Shown piece by piece: positions 23,840-32,568 of a stretch of 52,607 bases of DNA. The translations under genes were made by a program, and so were the position numbers. The number at the start of each line of letters is the position of its first letter. Within the stretch, counting starts at the first letter, position 1. This stretch comes from Acetobacter malorum. Its GTDB lineage: Bacteria; Pseudomonadota; Alphaproteobacteria; Acetobacterales; Acetobacteraceae. Location of the stretch: positions 1 through 52,607 of the forward strand of contig NZ_LHZC01000034.1 of NCBI RefSeq assembly GCF_001580615.1. Reading direction: 5' to 3'. The notes beneath the pieces are model-generated. The model was not told the origin of the DNA, ran no database searches, and saw only the letters and a list, made by a program, of their open reading frames with translations.

Positions 23840-25900
23840 ATGAAAAGCTTCCTGTCGACATTCTCAATTGGAAGGCTCAAGGCTCGCTCAGACCGCGCAG
23901 AAGCTGGCTATACACCTTTGCAGGTATCCGCTTCGCTGATTGTTATGGCAATCATGGCCGGGGTTTTGGGAAATGAGGTGAATATCCAGATTAAGAAGTC
24001 GAAAGACAGCGCTGCGGCCGACCAGCTAAACGAGGTTTATGTTGCTGCTCAAAACTGGGTTAAAGGCAATACGCAGAACCTCGCCAATCTGGTTCAAGAC
24101 GCAGGAGGGGTCTATCAGATCCCTGCTGGCCGAGCTTATAGCAATGCCCAGATTCCTGAGGAGAGCTTGCAAGGTCAGGGCTTCATGCCCTCTGGTTTTG
24201 TGGATACCAACTCCTACGGGCAGCACAGCGTAATGACCGTATGGGCTGATGAGAACAATCCTTCTGGGTATAATATGATGGTCTACACAACTGGGGGGGC
24301 CACAATCAAAGATGCCGATATCGGACGGATTGGCCAAAAATTGAATGCAGCCGGAGGCGGCTATTATTCGAGAGCCTCCTCCGGCCGGCCCGCAGGGGCT
24401 ATCAGCGGTGTAGGTGGGGGGTGGTCGTATCCTGCAAACGAATTGGCTGGCGATTATGCGACCCCAACTCCAGGGCATGTGGCAGCATCTGGTCAGTTTA
24501 CGATATCGGGAGGTCTGGCTGATTTCCTTTATCGGAATGATATCGGCATACATGAGGCAAATACGATGCACACCGATATCGATATGACTCAGAAAAATCT
24601 TAATGCCGTAGGGAGGATTGATAACGTCAACCCCACAACCGGCGTGAGTAATGGTTCCTTAGGGATCGGTTCATCAATAGTGGGGAGCTACGCCTCCGAC
24701 CCATCTGACCATACCGTTTTCGTCGATAGCGACATGAATATATGTCATGACAATTCCGTTTCCGCGTCGAACTGTGGTCTTTCAATAGCAAGTACAGGGG
24801 GTTTCTATCATAATGGGAGCTGGATTAGCTACTATGGAGGGATCAGTGGCGGTGGACTCCACATCGAAGGGCCCGGAAACAATTTCCAAGTGGATGGAGG
24901 TTCTAATCTTGTTGGTCAGATCACGGCCGAGACGGGGTTGGATCTAATTTCGGGTGGGCCGATAACTTGGTCTCAGGCCGCGCCAGGTTTGTCAGTTGCC
25001 GGTGACGCCTCTCCTTACGGCAGGGGATACCAGCTCCACATTATGGGTAGGCCTCTAGCAGTTGACGCTATGGCTTACTTTGATGGGAATGTCACAACTC
25101 GCTACCTCTTTGATACTGACAACTCCGGCTATTATCTTCATCCTTCAGGTGTTTCCCAGCTTAATGTCGGCAGGTTCTACGGTAATGTTGCGACGAATGG
25201 CAGGGACCCGGTCTACTCTTGGCCGTCTGGATTTGTCGGGGCGGGGGTGACTACGGGCGATATCTACGCAGATGGCAGCCTAGGCATGGGAACTGGCAAT
25301 TCTATTAATGCGTATATGACGCACCAAGGTGTTGTTGGCGCGGCGCAATATGTCCAGTCCCAGGTGTTTCGGCCGGCGTACGTAGCTACGGAGGGGGCTT
25401 CGTGTTCATCCATTTCTGCATTAGACACAGGTTCAAATTGGGGTGGTGGCCAGACAGACGCAGCCTCCTTCGATATTAAAGATGGAGATATTGCAAAGGA
25501 TGCACAGGGTAGGATGCTTAACTGTGTGAAGGGGCAGTGGCGTTATCCGGGCGGGATGCAGTTCGGCCACAAATATTCATCTGGGTGCATCAATTCTGGT
25601 GGCGGCTTACCTTCCGGTTACTCCGTGGTTCATCACAATGGGTCAAATGGCGTAGAGGCTATCCATTCAGTGAATACAGATACCGACGTTCATTTCGTAA
25701 ACGTATGGTTTTCTGCGGGATATCACGGTGTAACAGGGGCATATGCCACGGTTAATGACCAACAGGTGGCCTTTGTTACGAGCACTATTAATGAAGGGCG
25801 TGTAGGGCAGAGCGTTTCCTTTGTTGTCCCGCCGGATGGTGTTTGGGAAGCGGGTTTTGGTACGCACCAAGATGATGCGTGTTTTGTTGAGTATTACTGA
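23840..25900 (+). CDS. PilV-like minor pilin with adhesin-type tail
   Basis: The product has 686 residues from the ATG at 23840; a TTG at 23801 gives 699. The basic N-terminus ends in AEAG then YTPLQVSASLIVMAIMA, a type IV prepilin leader with cleavage after Gly and a hydrophobic helix; position +5 is Gln rather than the usual Glu. Residues ~50-190 follow the constant region of IncI PilV proteins (YNMMVYTTGGATIKDADIGRIGQKLN). A long Gly/Ser/Asn-rich repetitive region follows. Near the end is the typical C...DGDIAKDAQGRMLNCVKGQW module, then a ~110-residue tail domain with two Cys. PilV sits at the tip of thin pili and selects recipients in liquid matings. The PilS-like major pilin is encoded far away, at 49664..50200. 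Confidence 0.8.
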   Translation: MKSFLSTFSIGRLKARSDRAEAGYTPLQVSASLIVMAIMAGVLGNEVNIQIKKSKDSAAADQLNEVYVAAQNWVKGNTQNLANLVQDAGGVYQIPAGRAYSNAQIPEESLQGQGFMPSGFVDTNSYGQHSVMTVWADENNPSGYNMMVYTTGGATIKDADIGRIGQKLNAAGGGYYSRASSGRPAGAISGVGGGWSYPANELAGDYATPTPGHVAASGQFTISGGLADFLYRNDIGIHEANTMHTDIDMTQKNLNAVGRIDNVNPTTGVSNGSLGIGSSIVGSYASDPSDHTVFVDSDMNICHDNSVSASNCGLSIASTGGFYHNGSWISYYGGISGGGLHIEGPGNNFQVDGGSNLVGQITAETGLDLISGGPITWSQAAPGLSVAGDASPYGRGYQLHIMGRPLAVDAMAYFDGNVTTRYLFDTDNSGYYLHPSGVSQLNVGRFYGNVATNGRDPVYSWPSGFVGAGVTTGDIYADGSLGMGTGNSINAYMTHQGVVGAAQYVQSQVFRPAYVATEGASCSSISALDTGSNWGGGQTDAASFDIKDGDIAKDAQGRMLNCVKGQWRYPGGMQFGHKYSSGCINSGGGLPSGYSVVHHNGSNGVEAIHSVNTDTDVHFVNVWFSAGYHGVTGAYATVNDQQVAFVTSTINEGRVGQSVSFVVPPDGVWEAGFGTHQDDACFVEYY

Positions 25901-25917
25901 CGGGCAAGATCTTTATA

Positions 25918-25946
25918 TGGCCGCATTGGATTTGTCTCTGCGGCCA
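25918..25946 (+). terminator. Probable terminator of the PilV-like gene
   Basis: An 8-bp perfect stem TGGCCGCA/TGCGGCCA with a 13-base loop, 18 bp past the stop codon. No T-tract follows, so termination is probable but not certain. Confidence 0.5.
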
Positions 25947-26060
25947 AACACATTGATATGTCAGGACTTTTCCGAATCAGATCGTAATTAAGGCTGGGAA
26001 GATCCAGGTTGGCAGGCGCAAGATCTGCTCATTCGAATGAAGCGGAGTCCTGCTTTTCGT

Positions 26061-26075
26061 GTTCTCACTGAGAAC
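26061..26075. repeat. 15-bp near-palindrome GTTCTCACTGAGAAC, copy 3, upstream of parA
   Basis: The only intergenic copy, 135 bp before the parA start codon, identical to copies at 3..17 and 2847..2861. Its arms resemble the GTT...AAC layout of parS sites of repABC-type plasmids, though here the spacing is odd (15 bp). Candidate centromere or operator for the partition proteins; inferred. Confidence 0.65.
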
Positions 26076-26209
26076 TCGACTTTTCGTTTTTTAAGATAAA
26101 ACCCGAAAAATGTGTTGCCAGTATCGATTTCTAAGGATATTTTGACGTTGAAAGCCAAAAAACGGGCTTATAGACATGAAAAAATTGAACGACAGGTGAA
26201 ATAGAAGCC

Positions 26210-26974
26210 ATGAACGCAAAGCGCACCAAAAAAAAACCTGTCCACGAACTTCAGGTTCCTGAGCATCGGGCTCCGATTGTTGTTCTCGTCTCATCCGGTA
26301 AAGGTGGGTCTGGAAAGACCACTCTGGCTCGGAACCTTTTATCCTGTGCGAGAGCGGCAGGCTTGGAGGTGGTCGGTCTGGATCTTGATGAGCAGCTTTC
26401 ACTCCGGACGTGGTCTGATATTCGTGACCAGACACTGTTAAAGCTCAGTCCAGAGGCCCAGACAAAGCTCCGCGATATTCCGGTCGAGGCTGTCGACTAT
26501 GGTCGGGGAGTGGCTGCCCTAGAGAGGTTGCGAGAGCTGGATGTCGATATAATTGTCGTAGACACTCCCTCAGGATACCAGGTCGGGGATGCGAAAGGGA
26601 TACTGCCCACACTTATTGGTCGATCCGATATCATACTTGTGCCATGCAAGCAGTCTGCAACGGATACCCGTGCAGTCGTTTCGTGGTATAAAGAATTGCT
26701 ACATGAAAGCCCAAAGGCCTCGATGGTGCTTATGGGGGTGCGGCGGAAATCGCGTTCATGCGATATGGCCAACAATATGCTGGCCGAGACTGGCGATGTC
26801 TGCCCAGTGATTATTCGTGACCTTGAGATTTACAGAACAACCGATCAGATAGGTCTTGGGGTTAATGAATCTGATTCAAGCTCCGCGCGAGAAAGAGATC
26901 CTGATTTTGAATCTCTGTGGCGTTGGGTTTATCGCAAAGGTCAAGTAATGTCACGCAAGCGGGAGAGTGTGTGA
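26210..26974 (+). CDS. parA: ParA-family partition ATPase
   Basis: The product has 254 residues. After a 22-residue basic N-terminus comes the deviant Walker A SSGKGGSGKTT with the signature Lys31 and Lys36, then LDLDEQLSLRTW (A' region), IIVVDTPSGYQ (Walker B-like) and LVPCKQSATD. There is no N-terminal helix-turn-helix domain, so it is the short (type Ib) form without its own operator-binding domain. It drives plasmid segregation by ATP-dependent nucleoid binding. The stop overlaps the start of the next gene, the expected position of the centromere-binding partner. Confidence 0.92.
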   Translation: MNAKRTKKKPVHELQVPEHRAPIVVLVSSGKGGSGKTTLARNLLSCARAAGLEVVGLDLDEQLSLRTWSDIRDQTLLKLSPEAQTKLRDIPVEAVDYGRGVAALERLRELDVDIIVVDTPSGYQVGDAKGILPTLIGRSDIILVPCKQSATDTRAVVSWYKELLHESPKASMVLMGVRRKSRSCDMANNMLAETGDVCPVIIRDLEIYRTTDQIGLGVNESDSSSARERDPDFESLWRWVYRKGQVMSRKRESV

Positions 26975-27693
26975 TGGGTGGAGTTAATTTTGACAAACTC
27001 CGCAGAAAGACTTCGCCTGATCACGGACGCTTGCTTACGACCCAGACGTCCTCTGTATCAGGCACTGCTCGGCAAGCCAACCGATTAACCCCTTCTGTGG
27101 ATATGGATCCTCTCACTCCAGAGGACGGAATTGAAACGGCACGAGTGTTATACCGAGCTGCGACGAATAACATTCTGGCGATTGGCGAGTTATGCCTCAA
27201 TATGAAAGAGCGTTTTCCAGACTTCAAGCATCAGATTGTGCCGAGAATGGAGGAATTTTTCTCATATGCCCGCCTTTACGATGTTATGGCTCTTGCAAAG
27301 GCTGTGAGGCTCGGGAAGCTGCGCGATCATGAGGTCCCCACATCAATTCGGTCTGGGACGCTCCTTGTTCGGCTAGAGGATAATACTATCCGGAAATTGC
27401 GTGATTCCGGTTATGACTTCGCCAATTCAAAACCGCGAAAACTAAAGGAGGCACTCGACAATCTTGGTATCGAGGATGAAAGCTTCAAGTCACCTAAAGA
27501 ACAAGGTGGTGTGGAAATTCTGCCCCCGAAAGCGAAGAGAGATCCCTTTGCCGAGCTGGCTTCTGTTCTGATCAAAGTGTCGAAATCTGGAGGGATGGAG
27601 GCCATGTCCAAGCGTGAAGTCGATCAGCTCCACGAGACCGTACAGAAGAATCCCGCTCTCAAGAGTTTTCTTGCTGAACTGATCTCCAAATAA
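26974..27693 (+). CDS. Probable centromere-binding partner of ParA (not a canonical ParB)
   Basis: The product has 239 residues from the ATG at 26974, which overlaps the parA stop (TGATG) and has GGAGAG upstream. It lacks the ParB N-terminal box and CTPase motifs. Residues ~60-115 (NNILAIGELCLNMKERFPD, then FFSYARLYDVMALAKAV) resemble the helical DUF3102-type region found in some plasmid partition proteins, and could contain a helix-turn-helix. The remainder is charged and helical, with a C-terminal helix suited to dimerisation. Position and coupling argue for a ParB role, with the 15-bp palindromes as possible targets. This is inference from context; a KfrA-like regulator is the alternative. 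Confidence 0.65.
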   Translation: MGGVNFDKLRRKTSPDHGRLLTTQTSSVSGTARQANRLTPSVDMDPLTPEDGIETARVLYRAATNNILAIGELCLNMKERFPDFKHQIVPRMEEFFSYARLYDVMALAKAVRLGKLRDHEVPTSIRSGTLLVRLEDNTIRKLRDSGYDFANSKPRKLKEALDNLGIEDESFKSPKEQGGVEILPPKAKRDPFAELASVLIKVSKSGGMEAMSKREVDQLHETVQKNPALKSFLAELISK

Positions 27694-27700
27694 CCAAACC

Positions 27701-27726
27701 GTGGGCATAGTTTACCCTGTGCCCAC
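27701..27726 (+). terminator. Hairpin downstream of the partition genes
   Basis: GTGGGCA (27701..27707) pairs with TGCCCAC (27720..27726), loop 12 bases, 8 bp past the stop codon. No T-tract. It may attenuate rather than end transcription into the next plus-strand gene. Confidence 0.45.
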
Positions 27727-27752
27727 ATTACACATAAAGCCTAGATTGCAAT

Positions 27753-28406
27753 ATGTCAGAAGATGCAGTTCCAGAGCGGCCCCCTCGCGTGCCAAAGCAT
27801 CTGTGGGACATGATTTTCCCACCTGACCGAAGCGCTATCCTGAAAATTGCTGCAAGATATTTTGTTCAGGGGTTTGATCAGGAAGAAAGCTTTGAGAAGG
27901 CGCTGATTGATGCCGACAATTTAGCATTTATGTCTGGCCGAACTCTAAAGGCTTATTCTGTCCTTGGTCCGCTAATGGGGTGTAACACGAAATGTCTTCC
28001 ATTTCCCCATGTCCGGGCCGCCTGCGAAGCGGTTGGAAATACTGCTCAGGCCTTTTGGTCTGATATCGTAAAGTCGGATAGACCTGAGAGGCTCTCTTTC
28101 CAAAGACGGCTTTGGTGGAGGCCAGAAGGCGCATGCCTTATTTGCGGGTATGCCGTGTCATTAAGCGACAGGGCGAAGGGGCTGAAGTTCTCCAGGATTG
28201 ATGGTGAGCAAGATTTTATCCATGAAAGCTGCGCAGAAAGCCTTAAAATCGTTGGTAAAGTTTTTGGAAGCCTTGTCTACGAAGAAAGCCTTGTAATACA
28301 AGGTCAGTATGAGGCAAGGCATGATGCTGCTAGATCTAACCTTGCCTGCATTGCAAGCGAGGATGAAGAAGATGACGGATATTGGTCGAACGACGCTGAT
28401 ATGTGA
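27753..28406 (+). CDS. Unknown protein with a possible zinc-binding motif
   Basis: The product has 217 residues; the ATG at 27753 has no clear ribosome binding site, so it may be leaderless or coupled to the genes upstream. It is soluble. Near residue 130 it has CLICGYAV, followed about 38 residues later by HESC, giving a C-x2-C ... H-x3-C arrangement that could hold a zinc ion. The tail is very acidic (EDEEDDGYWSNDADM). It follows the partition genes in the same direction. No family recognised. The 174-bp gap after it (28407..28580) holds no gene that I trust. Confidence 0.7.
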   Translation: MSEDAVPERPPRVPKHLWDMIFPPDRSAILKIAARYFVQGFDQEESFEKALIDADNLAFMSGRTLKAYSVLGPLMGCNTKCLPFPHVRAACEAVGNTAQAFWSDIVKSDRPERLSFQRRLWWRPEGACLICGYAVSLSDRAKGLKFSRIDGEQDFIHESCAESLKIVGKVFGSLVYEESLVIQGQYEARHDAARSNLACIASEDEEDDGYWSNDADM

Positions 28407-28580
28407 GGTTGTTAAAGGCTTTCCTTGGGCGGGTGTCAGGGATTGTATCGGAGGAGGGTGCCCTTCATTAGCTGGTGGTGCCTCTGTCGGAGAAAGCATC
28501 GCATCAGGCATTGATGTTAGTGGTTCGGTTAAGTCATCTAGCGGGCTGATGGTTTTCTTTGGTCAATTTCAGGGCAATGA

Positions 28581-31500
28581 CTACTTTCCTGGAGAGACTG
28601 TTTCTTTGTCCAGATGACGTATCCAATCACCTGCACTGACGGTTTTTAGTCGCTTAGAGGCGACTTTAAAGCTGCCGACGTTGTTCCAGGCAGTCTCGTT
28701 GCCGATGATGTAAAAACATCTCTGCGCACGCGAGGCCGCGACGTTCAGTATATTAGGCGTATTCCCTGCCCAAGACCTGGCGGCCTTTCTTGCCCCTGTG
28801 CCAGCCCCCAGCATCAGGAATACACCCTCTGCTTGTTTCCCTTGGAATGTGTGAATAGTGCCGACATTTGACGTCAACCACTTGGTCAGGCTTCTCCTGT
28901 CTATGCCCTTAAATCCTCCTCGGGAGGGGTAGCAGCGGATCATCTGCTTAAGCCGCCTTATGGGTTGCCTGTAAGGGCATATGACATAGACATCGGGGAG
29001 GTCCCCCATTTTTTCCGCGATACATGAGAGTGCTCGCGTGATGACGCGGCCCTCCGTTTCCACCCATTTGTCATGTGTAGGTCCTTTAACATCCACCCAT
29101 ACACTGTCACCCAGGTAGTCTCTAACAATGGATGGTGCAGGCTCTGTGGCGTGGATCATACTCCCTCCGTAAGCGATCTCATTCGAGATGCCAAACATGA
29201 TACTGTCGCAGCGGCGGTGAACCAGTAACGGGAAGCCAGTGCGGCGGATCTCATCTGGGGAGTCTGTCTTGAACCGCCCCTGGGCTTCGTTGGCTCTGTC
29301 AGCAAGTGTCTGTGCTGAGATCCTGGGCGGTGCCCATCGCTCAGGCGGGGAGCCGTTCTCTTTGAATATTAGCGAGGTACTTGTCGGTGGGATCGGCACA
29401 ACAGGCTCAATCTGCTGCTGGTCGCCGATTACGACAACCCTTTTTGATCTAGCTATTGAACCTACGGCAGCCTGAGGGGTTGCTTGTCCACCTTCGTCGA
29501 GTAGTAACCATCCTAGTGAGCCGGGATTTAAAACTCCGAACATCCGACCAAACGATGCGAAGGTAGTTGAAACCACCGGAACAGTTAAAAAGAAAAGCCC
29601 CCAGTCCTGTGGTTTTGCTTCGTTCATGGCGACTGCGTTAATCGCTCGCCTGACATGTTTCGCAGAGGCTACGATGAAAGCATGGTGCAGGTTCACGGCG
29701 GCAATAAACAGGTCTTCTCTTGCCTGCTTGAAGTCGCCGCTGTTCCATGGGCTGCTGGTGTGAAACTCGGCGTCAGGGAGGGACCAGAAGCCCTCTTGGA
29801 CGGCCGGGTCATCTAGGCCGGATTCTGGTGCCGATTTCGCGCTTGCCTGTTTTTTGAGTGCTCTGAGAGCGCGCTGATTGACGCCAATTTGGTCACTAAT
29901 CTTTTTTTGGTTTTCTGCAGCACTCTCAAGGCGCAACCGCGCCATTGCAACCGCATTCTGTACTTGGTCAATATGGCCGATCTGCATGAGAATGCGATGG
30001 TCCTTCGCGGGGGAAGGTGACAGGTCGGATAGGGAGTTTAGCTTGGACGTTTCTGTGGCGAGCTGAGTGAGCTGGGCTGCAAGATCTTGCTCGATGTGCC
30101 TACGCGCGCGATCGGCGGATTCTAAATCCGATTTGAGCTCCGATGTGCTCTCTGCAAGTGAGGGGATGTCTGTCTCACCCTTGATAGTCGCCTCTCTGAC
30201 GTCACAGATCGCTGATAGGGTCTCACGAATCTGCAGGCACCGGTCAAACTTTTGTTGGAATTCGTCTCGCGCCTTATCCCAGCGCGCTAGTGCTTCTGGC
30301 CCCCCAGGAGGTGGATATCTTTCAGCGAGGGCTGCACTTTTATCTGCCGCGATGTTATAGGCTGCGGCCTGTCCAAGCCAGCCCGACAGACCCCAATTTT
30401 GGTCCCACCAGAACTTTTCAAAAAAATTCTTCCTGTTTCTGAAATTGCCTAATTTAGCGGAAATGACCCCCCAGGCCCTCTCTTCCTCAGGAGTGTCTTG
30501 TTTCAGGCCCAGTATATGCGAGGCCAAGTCGCCGAAATGGTCCAGCCTTCGATCTTTCCAAATGCTTGGGTCTAGGGCTTTTGAGCGCAACGGCAGGTCC
30601 ATGCTGATATTATCTACCGCGGCATTATTGCTGCTTGCCACGATTATTGCGTAATCCAATAGATCGATATTGCCTGGTCCGAAGCTTGGATTTTTGATGC
30701 CTACCAACTTCTCTGCGCGGCGCACCATTACGTGAGCTATAATGTCTCGCAGGAGTGTGGTCTTACCAGTCCCTGGCGGCCCGTTAACAGACTCCATCCC
30801 TTCACATGATAGGTTGAAGCAGATGTTGTTCACTGCGGCTTGCTGAAGCAGGTTCAGCGGTTTGAGGCCAGGTCCCGGCCAGGATGCAAGTGTGAACATC
30901 CCAGGATATAAAAGCTTGCTGAGGCCATTTCTGTCGCGCAGGGCATTCCATTGATGCCTAGGGGCCTTAATCCCCATGTATTCCTGGAGTGCTGTAGGTG
31001 CCGTCTTTAGGTTTGCCTCCACCTTTTGCAGATCTCCAAGATACAGAGAGGAGAGAATGTCTGCCGAAGGTTGACGCACCCTGTATTCAACAATTGCGCA
31101 TTGAACTCCCATCCATAGGGATGGGGGCAACTTCAGTTCATCTGCCAGTATAGCGCTGGCCGTGCAAAGATCTTCCCAGGTTAGAGGGATTGGAACGCCA
31201 CAGTCATCGGTTTTAGCAAGGATGTTTGATATCTTGAGTAGGATATCGCCTTGAGCTGTGCGCCACCGACGTAGAGAGGATGCATCTCGCGTCTCAACCA
31301 TATGCCCCACTCCCCACGCGAAACTCGCGAGAGATAGGGTGTCAGTCACCATGTGACCGCTTTCGTTCAACACGACTGTTGCCGCGATGATTTGCCCTGC
31401 GCGGGGTTGTCTCAGAAGATCTTCGTTTTCACTATTGTCACCGAAGGATTCATTCAGAGCCTGAAGTGATGGTGCGGCCTTCATGGCTCCGAGAACGATG

Positions 31501-31895
31501 TGGTACCACGCCTTCTTGCGAGGAGGTTGACCCTTTTGGTCCACGTAGTCTTCATCTGAGCGGTTTCGGAACAGATCCGGCGTTCTTCCCCTTGCCTCAG
31601 GGTCAGAAACGGGGGGTACGAAAGAGGCCCAAGGGGTAACATCTTCGGGTGTCGGCGTGCGAAAATTGTCTCCCTGACTGTCGGATAATGGGCATATTTT
31701 TCCACCGTAAGTGGCGGCGAGATCCGCCCATTGGCCATCTGGATGGATTTCTGGCGTAAGGATTTCCAGAGAAATCCATGAACGAATGGCTTTCTGAGCC
31801 TCAGATACCCTCTCCGGGAAGGCTCCTGAAGATATTGACTGTCCCGGCGCGCTGATGGCTTTATCCGGATTTCTTATCGTTTCTTGTGCCGGCAA
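28581..31895 (-). CDS. UPF1-like superfamily 1 helicase
   Basis: The product has 1104 residues; the start shown is TTG at 31895, without a clear ribosome binding site. Motifs in order: Walker A GPPGTGKTT at about 372-380 followed by TLLRDII; motif Ia-like IIVASSNNAAVDNI; a long charged coiled-coil insertion at about 550-720; motif II LLLDEGGQATPQ near 797 (DEAGQ in most relatives); motif III VVIGDQQQIEPVVP near 820; ICPYRQP (motif IV/Va region); TIHTFQGKQAEGV near 1013; and NVAASRAQRCFYIIG near 1050. This is a complete UPF1/AAA_11-AAA_12 type SF1B enzyme, expected to translocate 5' to 3' on RNA or DNA. The first 350 residues are of unknown fold. Large helicases of this type occur in phage-defence loci and on plasmids; there is no obvious nuclease partner next to it. 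Confidence 0.88.
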   Translation of the reverse strand: MPAQETIRNPDKAISAPGQSISSGAFPERVSEAQKAIRSWISLEILTPEIHPDGQWADLAATYGGKICPLSDSQGDNFRTPTPEDVTPWASFVPPVSDPEARGRTPDLFRNRSDEDYVDQKGQPPRKKAWYHIVLGAMKAAPSLQALNESFGDNSENEDLLRQPRAGQIIAATVVLNESGHMVTDTLSLASFAWGVGHMVETRDASSLRRWRTAQGDILLKISNILAKTDDCGVPIPLTWEDLCTASAILADELKLPPSLWMGVQCAIVEYRVRQPSADILSSLYLGDLQKVEANLKTAPTALQEYMGIKAPRHQWNALRDRNGLSKLLYPGMFTLASWPGPGLKPLNLLQQAAVNNICFNLSCEGMESVNGPPGTGKTTLLRDIIAHVMVRRAEKLVGIKNPSFGPGNIDLLDYAIIVASSNNAAVDNISMDLPLRSKALDPSIWKDRRLDHFGDLASHILGLKQDTPEEERAWGVISAKLGNFRNRKNFFEKFWWDQNWGLSGWLGQAAAYNIAADKSAALAERYPPPGGPEALARWDKARDEFQQKFDRCLQIRETLSAICDVREATIKGETDIPSLAESTSELKSDLESADRARRHIEQDLAAQLTQLATETSKLNSLSDLSPSPAKDHRILMQIGHIDQVQNAVAMARLRLESAAENQKKISDQIGVNQRALRALKKQASAKSAPESGLDDPAVQEGFWSLPDAEFHTSSPWNSGDFKQAREDLFIAAVNLHHAFIVASAKHVRRAINAVAMNEAKPQDWGLFFLTVPVVSTTFASFGRMFGVLNPGSLGWLLLDEGGQATPQAAVGSIARSKRVVVIGDQQQIEPVVPIPPTSTSLIFKENGSPPERWAPPRISAQTLADRANEAQGRFKTDSPDEIRRTGFPLLVHRRCDSIMFGISNEIAYGGSMIHATEPAPSIVRDYLGDSVWVDVKGPTHDKWVETEGRVITRALSCIAEKMGDLPDVYVICPYRQPIRRLKQMIRCYPSRGGFKGIDRRSLTKWLTSNVGTIHTFQGKQAEGVFLMLGAGTGARKAARSWAGNTPNILNVAASRAQRCFYIIGNETAWNNVGSFKVASKRLKTVSAGDWIRHLDKETVSPGK

Positions 31896-32090
31896 TACGA
31901 AACAGCTTTCTCTGATCTGCCTTACCTAATGTGGTAGGGGTTAACCTTCAGAATGACAGGACGGCTTACTTCGCAAGGCGCGATGATCATGCACAAGTGC
32001 AAGGCTCCGGAAATCTAACCTTGTGATGTAAGATGCGTTGACATTACATTGGAAATTCGGACGAGCAAAGCCCAAACAGGGAAGAGATCA

Positions 32091-32519
32091 ATGAAATCAA
32101 GGAGATTTTTGGCAGCGGTTGCCTGCGGCGCACTGCTTGTTAGCGTGATACCGCGTTCGGCCGTGGCACAAAGTTACGGCGGCAGCGAATATGTTGATGG
32201 CCCGCCGGCTCCCCCGCCGCCCCCAGTGGGTGAATTGACAAAGCCTCCTCCACCGGAAGCCCCTCCGCCGTCCCCAGGGGAAGCGTGGCAAGAAGATGGG
32301 TATCGTGATGGTCATAACGGTGCACCATGGGGCGCTCCGGCTTGGGGGGTGCGCCCAGACTATTATTCCTCCCCATATCAAAATGTCCGGCCGTGGGATG
32401 CCTGGGACACCGGATATTTTGTGCCTTGGACGGGAATGGCTGTAAGGGGGTTAGGCTATCAGCAGCCAGATGCGGGTCAGAGTTCGACCTGCGTTGATCA
32501 GGATTGTATGGGCCGATAG
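32091..32519 (+). CDS. Small exported proline/tyrosine-rich protein
   Basis: The product has 142 residues from the ATG at 32091 (GGAAGAG six bases upstream); the frame is open to 32049. A strong signal peptide ends in RSAVAQ. The mature part has a Pro stretch (PPAPPPPP, KPPPPEAPPP), then a Trp/Tyr/Gly-rich region, and ends in a small CVDQDC motif. It is a low-complexity periplasmic or surface protein with no family I can name. The 195-bp gap upstream (31896..32090) must contain the promoters of this gene and the divergent helicase gene. Confidence 0.72.
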   Translation: MKSRRFLAAVACGALLVSVIPRSAVAQSYGGSEYVDGPPAPPPPPVGELTKPPPPEAPPPSPGEAWQEDGYRDGHNGAPWGAPAWGVRPDYYSSPYQNVRPWDAWDTGYFVPWTGMAVRGLGYQQPDAGQSSTCVDQDCMGR

Positions 32520-32530
32520 ATAGAGTGCAT

Positions 32531-32557
32531 TACCGGGCGCGATAAAAGCGCCCGGTA
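32531..32557. terminator. Hairpin terminator between convergent genes
   Basis: A perfect 10-bp stem (TACCGGGCGC with GCGCCCGGTA) and a 7-base loop, between the stops at 32519 and 32569. Very stable; short T-tracts only. Confidence 0.72.
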
Positions 32558-32568
32558 GCATGTTTGTG

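Larger units (their letters stand above)
25901..26209. other. 309-bp intergenic region upstream of parA
   Basis: No gene is seen here. It holds a hairpin after the pilin gene (TGGCCGCA at 25918..25925 with TGCGGCCA at 25939..25946), the third 15-bp palindrome at 26061..26075, and the AT-rich stretch before parA, where its promoter probably lies. This is the expected place for a partition-operon operator or centromere. Confidence 0.6.

Noticed and set aside
23801..26209. Shufflon or site-specific inversion system at the pilV 3' end
   Set aside because: No inverted repeat pairs, alternative 3' ends or recombinase gene seen nearby.
28309..28617. Plus-strand frame of 102 codons between the zinc-motif gene and the helicase gene
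   Set aside because: It starts inside one gene and ends inside another, has no ribosome binding site, and a minus-strand frame of similar length (28161..28511) covers much of the same stretch. Neither can be preferred.
6923..32023. TAACCTT motif upstream of several genes as a general promoter box
   Set aside because: The 7-mer is not clearly more frequent than expected, and one copy is inside a gene. Only the longer 13-bp identity between the nuclease and recA leaders is kept.
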